Below, piece after piece: positions 24,831 to 32,703 of a stretch of DNA of 64,000 nucleotides. Made by a program: the position numbers and the translations under genes. The notes under the pieces are model-generated. The model saw nothing but the letters and a program-made list of their open reading frames with translations. It was not told the DNA's origin and searched no databases. Origin of the DNA: Gordonia gummivorans (GTDB taxonomy: Bacteria > Actinomycetota > Actinomycetes > Mycobacteriales > Mycobacteriaceae); contig NZ_JAKWBF010000002.1 in assembly GCF_022513585.1 (NCBI RefSeq), positions 62,001-126,000 of the forward strand, given 5' to 3'. Position 1 is the first letter of the stretch, and every line of letters starts with the position of its first letter.

Positions 24831-25712
24831 GTGACATCGATCGCATTCATCGGACTCGGCGTGATGGGCAGCCCCATGGCGATCAACATGGTCCGGGCCG
24901 GCCATCGGGTCGTCGGCTTCAACCGGACACCGTCGCGAGCCGCAAATCTCGTGGAGGCCGGGGGCACGGCCGCGGATTCGATCGCCGAAGCGGTTTCCAA
25001 CGCCGAGTTCGTCGCCACCATGGTGCCCGACTCCGCCGATGTCGAATCGGTTCTGACCGGCCCCGACGGTGTCTTCACCCATGCCGCACCGGGAACCGTG
25101 GTCATCGATTTCTCCACCATCAGCCCTCACGTGGCCATGGGCATGGCCGACGCAGCAGCCGAGCACGGCCACGTCTTTCTCGACGCACCGGTCTCCGGCG
25201 GCGAGGAGGGCGCCATCGACGCAAAGCTGTCGATCATGGTCGGCGGACCCGACGACGCGTTCGCGAAGGCCCGGCCCGTGTTCGATGCGGTCGGTACCAC
25301 TGTCGTTCACGTCGGATCCAGCGGCAGTGGCCAACTCGTCAAGGCCGCCAATCAACTGATCGTCGCAGCGAACATAGCGGCACTGTCCGAGGCCATCGTC
25401 TTCCTCGAAGCCCACAACGTGGACACGTCGTCTGCTGTTCGCGTCCTCGGTGGTGGGCTTGCCGGGTCGACGGTTCTCGACCACAAGGCGCAGCGGATGA
25501 TCGACCGCGACTTCGCTCCGGGCGCACGAATTGACTTGCACCACAAGGATCTCGGGATCGTCACCGCGTCGGCACGCGACGCCGGGCTCGCGCTTCCGGT
25601 CGGAAACCTCGTCGCCACGCTGATGGCGTCGGCACGCGCCAACGGCGACGGCGGACTCGATCACAGCGCACTGTTCCGCGGCGTCGAACGACTGTCCGGG
25701 CGACTCGGCTGA
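24831..25712 (+). CDS. 2-hydroxy-3-oxopropionate (tartronate semialdehyde) reductase
   Basis: A 293-residue beta-hydroxyacid dehydrogenase reducing tartronate semialdehyde to glycerate. The N-terminal NAD(P) motif is 'FIGLGVMGSPMAINMVRAG', the substrate motif 'FLDAPVSGGEEGA', and the catalytic Lys lies in 'GSGQLVKAANQ'. Full length. The GTG start follows GGGAGCGGAA. Operon with the isomerase; together they form part of a glyoxylate or hydroxypyruvate to glycerate route. Confidence 0.92.
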   Translation: MTSIAFIGLGVMGSPMAINMVRAGHRVVGFNRTPSRAANLVEAGGTAADSIAEAVSNAEFVATMVPDSADVESVLTGPDGVFTHAAPGTVVIDFSTISPHVAMGMADAAAEHGHVFLDAPVSGGEEGAIDAKLSIMVGGPDDAFAKARPVFDAVGTTVVHVGSSGSGQLVKAANQLIVAANIAALSEAIVFLEAHNVDTSSAVRVLGGGLAGSTVLDHKAQRMIDRDFAPGARIDLHHKDLGIVTASARDAGLALPVGNLVATLMASARANGDGGLDHSALFRGVERLSGRLG

Positions 25713-25746
25713 GAGCCTCCTACCCGTTAGCCGCGTTCCTCGCCAC

Positions 25747-25772
25747 AAACCGCTAGTGTGGTCGGAAACCGC
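25747..25772 (-). repeat. 19-bp-pitch AAACCGC repeats, locus 1
   Basis: AAACCGC at 25747-25753 and 25766-25772, exactly 19 bp apart. Reverse-complemented, the stretch 25741-25779 matches 42022-42060 at about 34 of 39 positions, including the same pitch. Confidence 0.6.
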
Positions 25773-25855
25773 TGGTGCGCATAGGGTTTATGACCATCCA
25801 CGCGGCTTCTGACATTGCGCCACGCCGATAGCCGGCACCCACGACAACCGGTGCC

Positions 25856-26133
25856 GAGTTGGAGAACGCGAGTGCTGCAGCACTCGCGTTCTCCAACTCA
25901 ACTCGAGTTCTCGTAGATCAACGTGGTAGGTGGCCAGACAGAAGCCCAGGCCGCGCCCGACCGGGCGGTGATGTGCCATGGATGCCCTCAGGCCACACCC
26001 TGTGCCGAATCGGGTAAACCGTGTGCTGCAGCGCACAGATTCTCCAACAGGACACAGAGTGTCCGGCGCGCCTCCCGCGACAGTCTGCATCTCTCCAGGT
26101 CATAGCGGTGGTCACCGAACTCGTCGAGTCAGC
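25856..26133 (-). repeat. 277-bp dispersed intergenic repeat, copy 1, with 44-bp perfect palindrome
   Basis: Positions 25856-25899 form a perfect 44-bp palindrome centred on CTGCAG. A second imperfect palindrome with the same CTGCAG core is at about 26021-26036. The whole stretch, reverse-complemented, aligns along its length with 41295-41571. It contains no start or stop pattern conserved with the other copy, so it is not a transposase gene but a non-coding repeat. Confidence 0.85.
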
Positions 26134-26394
26134 GGCCCCGTCGAGGTGGTCGTGGTGAACGCGGGCGATTGCGGCGTCGTCACTCGCGTGAGGCATCCGC
26201 CCCAGAATCGTCAGAAGGCACCCCGGGACACGATCGACTTTCCACCGCCGTGATCCGAAGGCCCCCGCGCACCTCACCGCAGGTCAAACCTGCCGTCGGA
26301 CAATCCAGGGCTCCCGACGATGACACAATATGGCTCGAAATCGTCGGAGTCGATGCGGTGAACGATCAGCGCAGGTACGGGTTGGGTGAGTCGG

Positions 26395-27699
26395 GTGAGT
26401 AAGTACGCGATCATCGGGGCAGGGCCCAGCGGGCTGGCAGCCGCACGGGCATTGCAAGCTGCGGGCATCGCATTCGTCGGGTTCGAGGCGGCGTCCGGGG
26501 TCGGTGGGCTGTGGGACATCGACAACCCGCGCAGCACCGTGTACGAGTCCGCTCATCTGATCTCCTCGCGAACCACCACCGAGTTCAGCGAGTTTCCGAT
26601 GAACAGCACGATCGAATATCCGGGTCACCGCGTGCTCAAGCGCTACTTCGACGACTACGCCACCCATTTCGACCTCACGCGGCATTTCCACTTCGACACC
26701 CGTGTGGATCGAGCTGAACCCAAGGGCGACGGATGGTTGCTCACGGTCACCACACGTGACGGCGAAGTCACCGAGTTCGTCGATGGTGTGATCGCGGCCA
26801 ACGGCACCCTGGCCGAGCCGAATGTGCCGGAGTTCGCGGGCGAGTTCACCGGTGAGATCCTGCACTCGAGCAACTACAAACGTGGAGAACAACTCGCCGG
26901 CAAACGAGTGCTGCTGGTCGGCGCGGGCAACTCCGGCTGCGACATCGCCGTCGACGCCGTCCACCACGCCGATACCGTGGACATGAGTGTGCGACGCGGC
27001 TATTACTTTGTGCCCCGATATCTCTTCGGGCGTTCATCAGACACCCTCAACCAGGGCCGGCCACTGCCCCGGCGTATCAAACAATTCATCGACACCCGCC
27101 TTCTGAAGCTGTTCACCGGTGACCCCATTCGGTTCGGTTTCCCCACACCGGACCACCGGATATACGAGTCGCATCCGGTCGTGAACACGGCGATCCTGAA
27201 TCACCTGGGCCAGGGTGATCTGCGGATCCGCCCGGACGTCGAACGCTTCGACGGCACCACGGTCACCTTCCGCGACGGCAGCAGCGGGGACTACGACGTA
27301 CTCCTACTGGCCACCGGCTACCGACTCGACTACCCGTTCGTCGACTCTGCCCTGCTGAACTGGACCTCGGACGCACCCGAACTGTTCATGAACATCTTCC
27401 CGCCGGACTTCTCCGGCCTGTTCGTGATGGGAATGGTCGAGGCGTCCGGTTTGGGATGGCAAGGACGGTACGAACAGGCCGAACTGATCGCGGCCTACCT
27501 ACACGCCGTCGAGCACGACCCGGCCGCTGCCGAAGCGTTTCGGTCCCGGGTTCGCGAGAATCCGTGGCCGGACCTCACGGCAGGCTATCGCTACCTCGGC
27601 CTGGCGCGAATGTCCTACTACGTCAACAAGGACGCCTACCGTCGAGCTGTGCTGAAGGAAACTGCGGTGCTTGCGGGCGAGACCGGAGCACACCCATGA
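26395..27699 (+). CDS. Flavin-containing monooxygenase / Baeyer-Villiger-type
   Basis: A 434-residue FAD/NADPH monooxygenase. FAD motif 'YAIIGAGPSGLAAARAL', the FMO signature 'FTGEILHSSNYK', the NADPH motif 'VLLVGAGNSGCDIAVDA', and the late 'LLLATGYRLDYPF' are all present. It would oxygenate a small nucleophilic or carbonyl substrate. GTG 26395 gives the natural 'MSKYAIIG' start; GTG 26386 is also possible. First gene of a three-gene operon with a BASS-type transporter and an epimerase. Confidence 0.92.
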   Translation: MSKYAIIGAGPSGLAAARALQAAGIAFVGFEAASGVGGLWDIDNPRSTVYESAHLISSRTTTEFSEFPMNSTIEYPGHRVLKRYFDDYATHFDLTRHFHFDTRVDRAEPKGDGWLLTVTTRDGEVTEFVDGVIAANGTLAEPNVPEFAGEFTGEILHSSNYKRGEQLAGKRVLLVGAGNSGCDIAVDAVHHADTVDMSVRRGYYFVPRYLFGRSSDTLNQGRPLPRRIKQFIDTRLLKLFTGDPIRFGFPTPDHRIYESHPVVNTAILNHLGQGDLRIRPDVERFDGTTVTFRDGSSGDYDVLLLATGYRLDYPFVDSALLNWTSDAPELFMNIFPPDFSGLFVMGMVEASGLGWQGRYEQAELIAAYLHAVEHDPAAAEAFRSRVRENPWPDLTAGYRYLGLARMSYYVNKDAYRRAVLKETAVLAGETGAHP

Positions 27700-28655
27700 C
27701 ACTCGCCGCCGGTATCGACGAGGTCACCGTCAACTTCACGCCAGGATCGCTGACTCTCTTGAGCATCCTGCTCGCGTTCATCATGTTCGGTATCGCCCTG
27801 GACACCACACCACGGGACTTTCGGGTGGTCGCACGGCATCCGCGCCCATTCGTCCTCGCCATCGCGGCCCAATTGCTGATCCTGCCGGCGATCACCTTCG
27901 TGTTGACGTTGATCCTGCCCGTAACCCCCTCGATGGCGTTGGGCATGCTGCTGGTGGCGTGCTGCCCACCGGGCAACATCTCGCAGATCCTGACGCATCG
28001 TGCCGGGGGCAATGTGGCGTTGTCGGTCTCGATGACCGCCGTGAGCAATGTGATCTACATAGTCGCTCTGCCACTGAGCATTTCCTTCTGGGGATCCATC
28101 CACCCCGACGCCGGCGATCTGCTGACCGACGTCCGACTCGACCCAATGCGCATGTTGGTCGAGATCGCACTCATTATCGGGGTGCCCTTCGCGTTGGGCC
28201 TAGGACTGCGAAGCGCGTACCCACGCTTCGCCGACCGCGTGCAACCCACCGTGAAATGGGTTGGGCTGCTTGCTCTTGTCGGGTTCGTCGTGGCCGCCTT
28301 GGCCGGAAACTGGGAGGCCTTCGTCTCTCACCTCGGCATCATCTTGGTGGTCGTCGCCATCCACGACTCCGCGGCACTGGGGATCGGGTGGTCGACCGCG
28401 GCGGTCGGTGGCCTCGGCACTCGTGAGCGCAAGGCGATGACCTTCGAGGTCGGCATCCGCAATGCCGGCCTGGGACTCGGTCTGGTGATGACCTTCTTCG
28501 ACGGACTGGGCGGGATGGCAGTCGTGGCCGGCTGGTGGGGAGTGTGGGACGTCCTCGCCGGGTTGGTGCTGGCAACTGTGTGGGGCCGTCACACGCTCAG
28601 GCGGACCGGCTCGGCGAAAGGTGACGCTGCCGTGGCCAATCCGGTGGCGTCCTGA
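27696..28655 (+). CDS. Bile acid:sodium symporter family (BASS) transporter
   Basis: A 319-residue membrane protein with about nine hydrophobic segments. BASS marks are 'FIMFGIALDTTPRDF', 'LVACCPPGNISQILTHRAGGNVALSV' split as 'LVACCPPGNISQ' and 'AGGNVALSVSMTAVSN', and 'TFEVGIRNAGLGLGL'. It would import an organic anion with sodium. It overlaps the monooxygenase stop by ATGA and ends on the epimerase start, so it probably carries the operon's substrate or product. Confidence 0.9.
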   Translation: MTLAAGIDEVTVNFTPGSLTLLSILLAFIMFGIALDTTPRDFRVVARHPRPFVLAIAAQLLILPAITFVLTLILPVTPSMALGMLLVACCPPGNISQILTHRAGGNVALSVSMTAVSNVIYIVALPLSISFWGSIHPDAGDLLTDVRLDPMRMLVEIALIIGVPFALGLGLRSAYPRFADRVQPTVKWVGLLALVGFVVAALAGNWEAFVSHLGIILVVVAIHDSAALGIGWSTAAVGGLGTRERKAMTFEVGIRNAGLGLGLVMTFFDGLGGMAVVAGWWGVWDVLAGLVLATVWGRHTLRRTGSAKGDAAVANPVAS

Positions 28656-29608
28656 TGACCAACGTGCTGGTGACCGGCGGGGCCGGCTTCCTCGGGTCGA
28701 CTGTGGTGCGTGAACTCGTCGGACGTGACGAGGTGGACACGGTGGTGTCCGCGGACATCCGGATACCCGACGCACCCCGTGCGGGCGTCGTCGACGTGCT
28801 CCTCGACGTCACCGATCCCGATCGCATCGAGCCGCTGCTGCGCGAGCATCACATCGACGTGGTCGTGCACCTGGCCGCCATCGTCAATCGTGGACGGGAC
28901 GTCGACCTGGAGTACCGGGTGGACGTGACGGGAAGTGCGAATGTGCTGCGCGCGTGTGTCTGTGCGCAGGTTCGGCGAATCGTGGTGTCGAGTTCGGGTG
29001 CGGCATACGGCTATCACCCGGACAATCCGGGGTGGATCAGCGAGGACGAACCGACGCGAGGCAACGACGAGTTCCCGTACTCGCGGCACAAGCGACTGGT
29101 TGAAGAGATGCTGGCCCGCACGCGCGTCGAGCACCCGGGACTCGAGCAGGTGGTGTTTCGGATCGGCACCATCCTCGGCCCCACCGTCGCCAATCAGATC
29201 ACCGCCCTGTGGGATGGCAAGCGAATCTTGGCGATTCGAGGTTCGGACTCGCCGTTCGTCTTCGTCTGGGTCGACGACGTGGCGCGTGCCATGGCGCGCG
29301 CCGCCACCGACGGGCCGGCCGGGATCTTCAACGTCGCCGGCGACGGCGCATTGACCGTCGAACAGATCGCCGCGCGACTCGGCAAACCGCGCTTGACAGT
29401 TCCTGCACCGCTGTTGGCCGCAGGGCTGCTCGTGGCGCGTGCGTTGCGTCTGACGCCCCACGGTCCCGCCCAGGTCCGGTTTCTGCGCTACCGCCCTGTG
29501 CTGGACAACACCCGCTTGAAGTCCGAGTTCGGATACACCCCGGAGCTCACCACCGCCGACGCATTCGACGCGTACCTGAACACACATCCGGACGTCGTCG
29601 CACGCTGA
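28655..29608 (+). CDS. NAD-dependent epimerase/dehydratase (extended SDR)
   Basis: A 317-residue extended SDR. NAD motif 'VLVTGGAGFLGSTVV', the active-site 'VVSSSGAAYGY' and catalytic YxxxK in 'FPYSRHKRLVE' are visible; 'VFVWVDDVARAMARA' and 'GIFNVAGDG' follow. The substrate may be a nucleotide sugar or a steroid-like ketone; context with an FMO and a BASS transporter favours a lipid or steroid-type substrate, but this is inference. Confidence 0.9.
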   Translation: MTNVLVTGGAGFLGSTVVRELVGRDEVDTVVSADIRIPDAPRAGVVDVLLDVTDPDRIEPLLREHHIDVVVHLAAIVNRGRDVDLEYRVDVTGSANVLRACVCAQVRRIVVSSSGAAYGYHPDNPGWISEDEPTRGNDEFPYSRHKRLVEEMLARTRVEHPGLEQVVFRIGTILGPTVANQITALWDGKRILAIRGSDSPFVFVWVDDVARAMARAATDGPAGIFNVAGDGALTVEQIAARLGKPRLTVPAPLLAAGLLVARALRLTPHGPAQVRFLRYRPVLDNTRLKSEFGYTPELTTADAFDAYLNTHPDVVAR

Positions 29609-30075
29609 GCGGCGCCCATCGGCCACCGGGCCATTGATGTCCCACGCACGGGACCCCGAGCGAACCGGCGACAGGTGCGGCTGCCACGAACAGTGTTGTC
29701 TCGCAGATGAATCGGTAGGCCAGCATGGCGCCGTTCGACATACCGAAGACGAACACTCTCGACTCGTGGATGTCGACCGTGCGTTTGACGTCGGCGACAA
29801 CCTGTTTGACGAAGCCGACATCGTCAACGCCGTGCAGAGAAGCCGTGCCACAGCACGCCCCGGCGTTCCAGAAACCATTCAGTCCGTCGGGGAAGGCCGC
29901 GACAAAGCCACCACGGTCGGCCGCCGCATCCCCAACCGAAGCGTTCCTCGGCCTCGTGTCCGCTGCGAAGTGCACCGTGCAGCACCACGACCAGCGGGGC
30001 CGGAACCCGCAGACCGGCAGGCCTGTACAGGTCGTAGCCGCGGTCACCGATCCGATGGATGTCAGGAGTGGAGGG
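29609..30075 (-). pseudogene. Remnant of an LpqC-like esterase / PHB depolymerase
   Basis: The 5' part reads 'GYDLYRPAGLRVPAPLVVVL' and 'HGALRSGHEAEERFGW' in one frame. An extra G in the TTGGGGATG run (about 29940) moves the rest, 'FVAAFPDGLNGFWNAGACCG', 'FVFGMSNGAMLAYRF', to another frame. The nucleophile motif GMSNGAM is kept, but the gene stops at the epimerase gene's end and lacks the C-terminal third with the catalytic Asp and His. No start or signal peptide remains. Confidence 0.75.
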
Positions 30076-30081
30076 CGAGCA

Positions 30082-30297
30082 CTAGCGTTGCGCGACGCGC
30101 ACCCACTTCATCCCGGAGTATCCGGTGTTGGTGCAGCGCACTGTCTGACCGCCGGGAGCCGTGCGGAACTTGCCTTCCTCGGACAGCAAGCAGGGTGCCC
30201 CGACGCGTGGTTTGGTGGCGGCATCGGCATGCCCGGCCACACCGAGAACGGTTCCGCCTGCGATGAGGACCGACAAGACGAGGGTGCGCATTTTCAT
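30082..30297 (-). CDS. Small secreted protein (71 aa)
   Basis: An exported mini-protein. Residues 1-26 are a signal peptide ('LVLSVLIAGGTVLGVAG', cleavage after HADA). The 45-residue mature part has two Cys, which could form a disulfide, and a Gly/Trp-rich end 'NTGYSGMKWVRVAQR'. No named family, though short secreted actinobacterial proteins of this shape exist. A SH3-like fold is possible. Confidence 0.7.
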   Translation of the reverse strand: MKMRTLVLSVLIAGGTVLGVAGHADAATKPRVGAPCLLSEEGKFRTAPGGQTVRCTNTGYSGMKWVRVAQR

Positions 30298-30375
30298 GGG
30301 CTGGATGGTAGTTCGAGTGCCTGGTAGTCAACAAAAACGGGTCATTCATTCGGCAACATCGGTGCCGGAGTAGAT

Positions 30376-31881
30376 CTACTTCGCGTGTTCGTCGGTCAGG
30401 TAATGCGCCGACGCGGCCGACCTGGGTGAGAGGTCGGCGGTGCGCAAGTCCACCGCCGGTAGTCGGGTGACGAGTTTGTGTCCCCACCACAGCCCCAGAA
30501 ACACGAACAACGCGCCGTAGGCGGTCAGCCATAGTTCGAGATTGCCTGCGCTGCCGTCGCGGATGGCGGGCAGGTTCTGGCCGGCGATGACGGCCACGCA
30601 CATGACCAGCGCGATGATCGGGCCGGCCGGATACAGCCATGCCTTGTACGGCAGGTCGTCGAGCGGTCGCTCTTGCGCATGCCAGGCCCGCCGGAAGCGG
30701 TAATGGGCCCAGGCGATTCCCATCCAGGTGACGAAACCGGCCACCGACGACGCGGTGACAAGCCACACGTACGCACGTCCGTCGCCCACCCTGCTGGCGA
30801 GGAAGCAGAGAGCTCCGATGGCCGCGGTGGCGGCCACTGCCAGTATCGGGACTCCGGTGCGAGTGACGTGCGCGAAGGCGCGTGGAGCGCTGCCTTCCAG
30901 GGACAGGCCGAACAACGCCCGGGTCGCGGCAAACAGGCTGGCGTTGCCGGCCGAGAGAATGGCGATCAGGATCACGGCGTTCATCATCGACGCGGCGACC
31001 GAGATGCCCGCCTGACTGAACACCAGGGTGAACGGCGCGATCGCTATGTTCTCCTCGGAGGCATTCAGCAAGTTGGGATTGGTGTACGGGATCAGGAATC
31101 CGATGATGGTCAGGGTTCCCACGTAGAAGAGCAGGATCCGTACGAAGACCGTGCGGACGGCACGCGGGATGGCTGTCTTCGGATTGACCGCCTCACCTGC
31201 CGCGACCGCGATCATCTCCGTGCCCTGGAACGCGAAGCCCGCGATCAGGAACACCGACAGCATGCCGAGCGGAAAGTCGACGAACGGCGCGTCGCCGACC
31301 GTCCAGTTGCTGAACCCGGGCGAGGGCATGTCACCGACGACACCGAGAATCAACAGGACGCCCACGAACAGGAAGACCACCACCGCAATCACCTTGATGG
31401 TGGCGAACCAGAACTCCGCCTCACCGAAGGCCTTGACCGCGAACAGGTTCAGAGCCAACAGACCCGCCAGGAAGACCACCGACCAGACCCACGACGGGAC
31501 GTCGGGCAGCCAGTACTTCATGATCAGCCCGGCAGCCACCACCTCCGCGGCGAGAGTGATGGACCAGTTGAACCAGTAGTTCCATCCGGCCGCGAAGCCG
31601 AAGGACGGGCTCACGAAGCGCTTGCCGTACTCCTCGAACGGGTTGCTGCACGGGATGTACGCCGACATCTCGCCCAGGCTCTGCATGAGGAAGAACACCA
31701 TAGCGCCCATGAGCAGGTATGCCGTGATCGCGCCACCCGGTCCGGCGTCGGCGATGGTCGCACCCGACGCCACGAACAGACCGGTACCGATGGCGCCGCC
31801 GAGGGCGAGCATGCTGATGTGACGGGTTTGCAGCCCCTTGCGCAGGGACTCGTCCGGGGTGATCCCGAGAGGACTCGACAT
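30376..31881 (-). CDS. APC-family amino acid permease (LysP/GabP/AnsP-like)
   Basis: A 501-residue amino-acid/proton symporter with 12 predicted membrane segments. The signature first helix is 'HISMLALGGAIGTGLFVASG', followed by 'PGGAITAYLLMGAMVFFLM' and 'SLGEMSAYIP'; 'FAAGWNYWFNW' and 'AFQGTEMIAVAAGEAVNP' are typical of the lysine-permease group. Substrate cannot be decided; lysine or another cationic amino acid is likeliest from the FAFQGTE stretch. Single gene. Confidence 0.92.
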   Translation of the reverse strand: MSSPLGITPDESLRKGLQTRHISMLALGGAIGTGLFVASGATIADAGPGGAITAYLLMGAMVFFLMQSLGEMSAYIPCSNPFEEYGKRFVSPSFGFAAGWNYWFNWSITLAAEVVAAGLIMKYWLPDVPSWVWSVVFLAGLLALNLFAVKAFGEAEFWFATIKVIAVVVFLFVGVLLILGVVGDMPSPGFSNWTVGDAPFVDFPLGMLSVFLIAGFAFQGTEMIAVAAGEAVNPKTAIPRAVRTVFVRILLFYVGTLTIIGFLIPYTNPNLLNASEENIAIAPFTLVFSQAGISVAASMMNAVILIAILSAGNASLFAATRALFGLSLEGSAPRAFAHVTRTGVPILAVAATAAIGALCFLASRVGDGRAYVWLVTASSVAGFVTWMGIAWAHYRFRRAWHAQERPLDDLPYKAWLYPAGPIIALVMCVAVIAGQNLPAIRDGSAGNLELWLTAYGALFVFLGLWWGHKLVTRLPAVDLRTADLSPRSAASAHYLTDEHAK

Positions 31882-31938
31882 TCGCTGAGCTTAACCGCGA
31901 TTCGACGGCCTGACGCGCATTCCCTGACGGACACACCA

Positions 31939-32685
31939 CTAGCGACGAAAGAGCTTGTTCCCCAACCACACCAACGGGTCGTATCGACGATCGACCACCC
32001 GTTCCTTCATCGGGATCAGCGCGTTGTCGGTGATCTTGATGTGTTCGGGGCACACCTCGGTACAGCACTTGGTGATGTTGCACAGTCCCAGACCATGCTC
32101 GGTCTGTGCCGAGTCGCGGCGTTCGGCGACGTCGAGCGGATGCATGTCGAGTTCGGCGATTCGCATCAGGAAACGAGGTCCGGCAAAGTTCTGCTTGTTC
32201 TCCTCGTGGTCACGGACCACATGGCAGGTGTCCTGACATAGGAAGCACTCGATGCACTTGCGGAACTCCTGCGACCGTTCCACGTCGACCTGCTTCATCC
32301 GGTACTCCCCCGGCTCCAAGCCTTCGGGTGGGGTGAACGCCTGGATCTCGCGGGCTTTCGCATAGTTGAACGAGACGTCGGTGACCAGATCGCGGATCAC
32401 CGGGAAGGTGCGGAGCGGTGTCACCGTGATGACCTCGTCCTCGGTGAAGGTCGACATCCTGGTCATGCACAGCAGCCTCGGGCGACCGTTCACCTCCGCC
32501 GAACACGAGCCGCATTTGCCGGCCTTGCAATTCCAGCGCACAGCCAGGTCGGGGGCCTGTGTGGCCTGCAGACGGTGGATGATGTCGAGCACCACCTCGC
32601 CGTCGTTGGCGAGCACCGTGTAGTCCTGGAGATCACCGCTGTCGGTGTCCCCGCGCCACACCCGAAACTTCGCGTCGTAGCCCAT
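31939..32685 (-). CDS. sdhB: Succinate dehydrogenase iron-sulfur subunit (Sdh1 type)
   Basis: A 248-residue electron-transfer subunit. The [2Fe-2S] site is in 'CKAGKCGSCSAEVNGRPRLLC' as CKAGKCGSC and the later C. The other clusters use 'CIECFLCQDTCHVV' and 'CNITKCCTEVCPEHI'. It passes electrons from the SdhA flavin to quinone via SdhC. Last gene of the sdh operon, 18 bp after sdhA. Confidence 0.95.
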   Translation of the reverse strand: MGYDAKFRVWRGDTDSGDLQDYTVLANDGEVVLDIIHRLQATQAPDLAVRWNCKAGKCGSCSAEVNGRPRLLCMTRMSTFTEDEVITVTPLRTFPVIRDLVTDVSFNYAKAREIQAFTPPEGLEPGEYRMKQVDVERSQEFRKCIECFLCQDTCHVVRDHEENKQNFAGPRFLMRIAELDMHPLDVAERRDSAQTEHGLGLCNITKCCTEVCPEHIKITDNALIPMKERVVDRRYDPLVWLGNKLFRR

Positions 32686-32703
32686 CTTGTCTCCTCGTGA
32701 CCG

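Larger units (their letters stand above)
25713..26394. other. 682-bp intergenic region built largely of repeats
   Basis: No supported gene. It contains two 19-bp-pitch AAACCGC repeats (25747-25772), the 277-bp palindromic repeat copy 1 (25856-26133), and about 250 bp of unique sequence before the monooxygenase gene in which I see no clear promoter. Confidence 0.7.

Noticed and set aside
25788-26277. Short frames on both strands in the first repeat copy
   Set aside because: Conserved with the second copy at DNA level in all frames, with frame-breaking indels, so non-coding.
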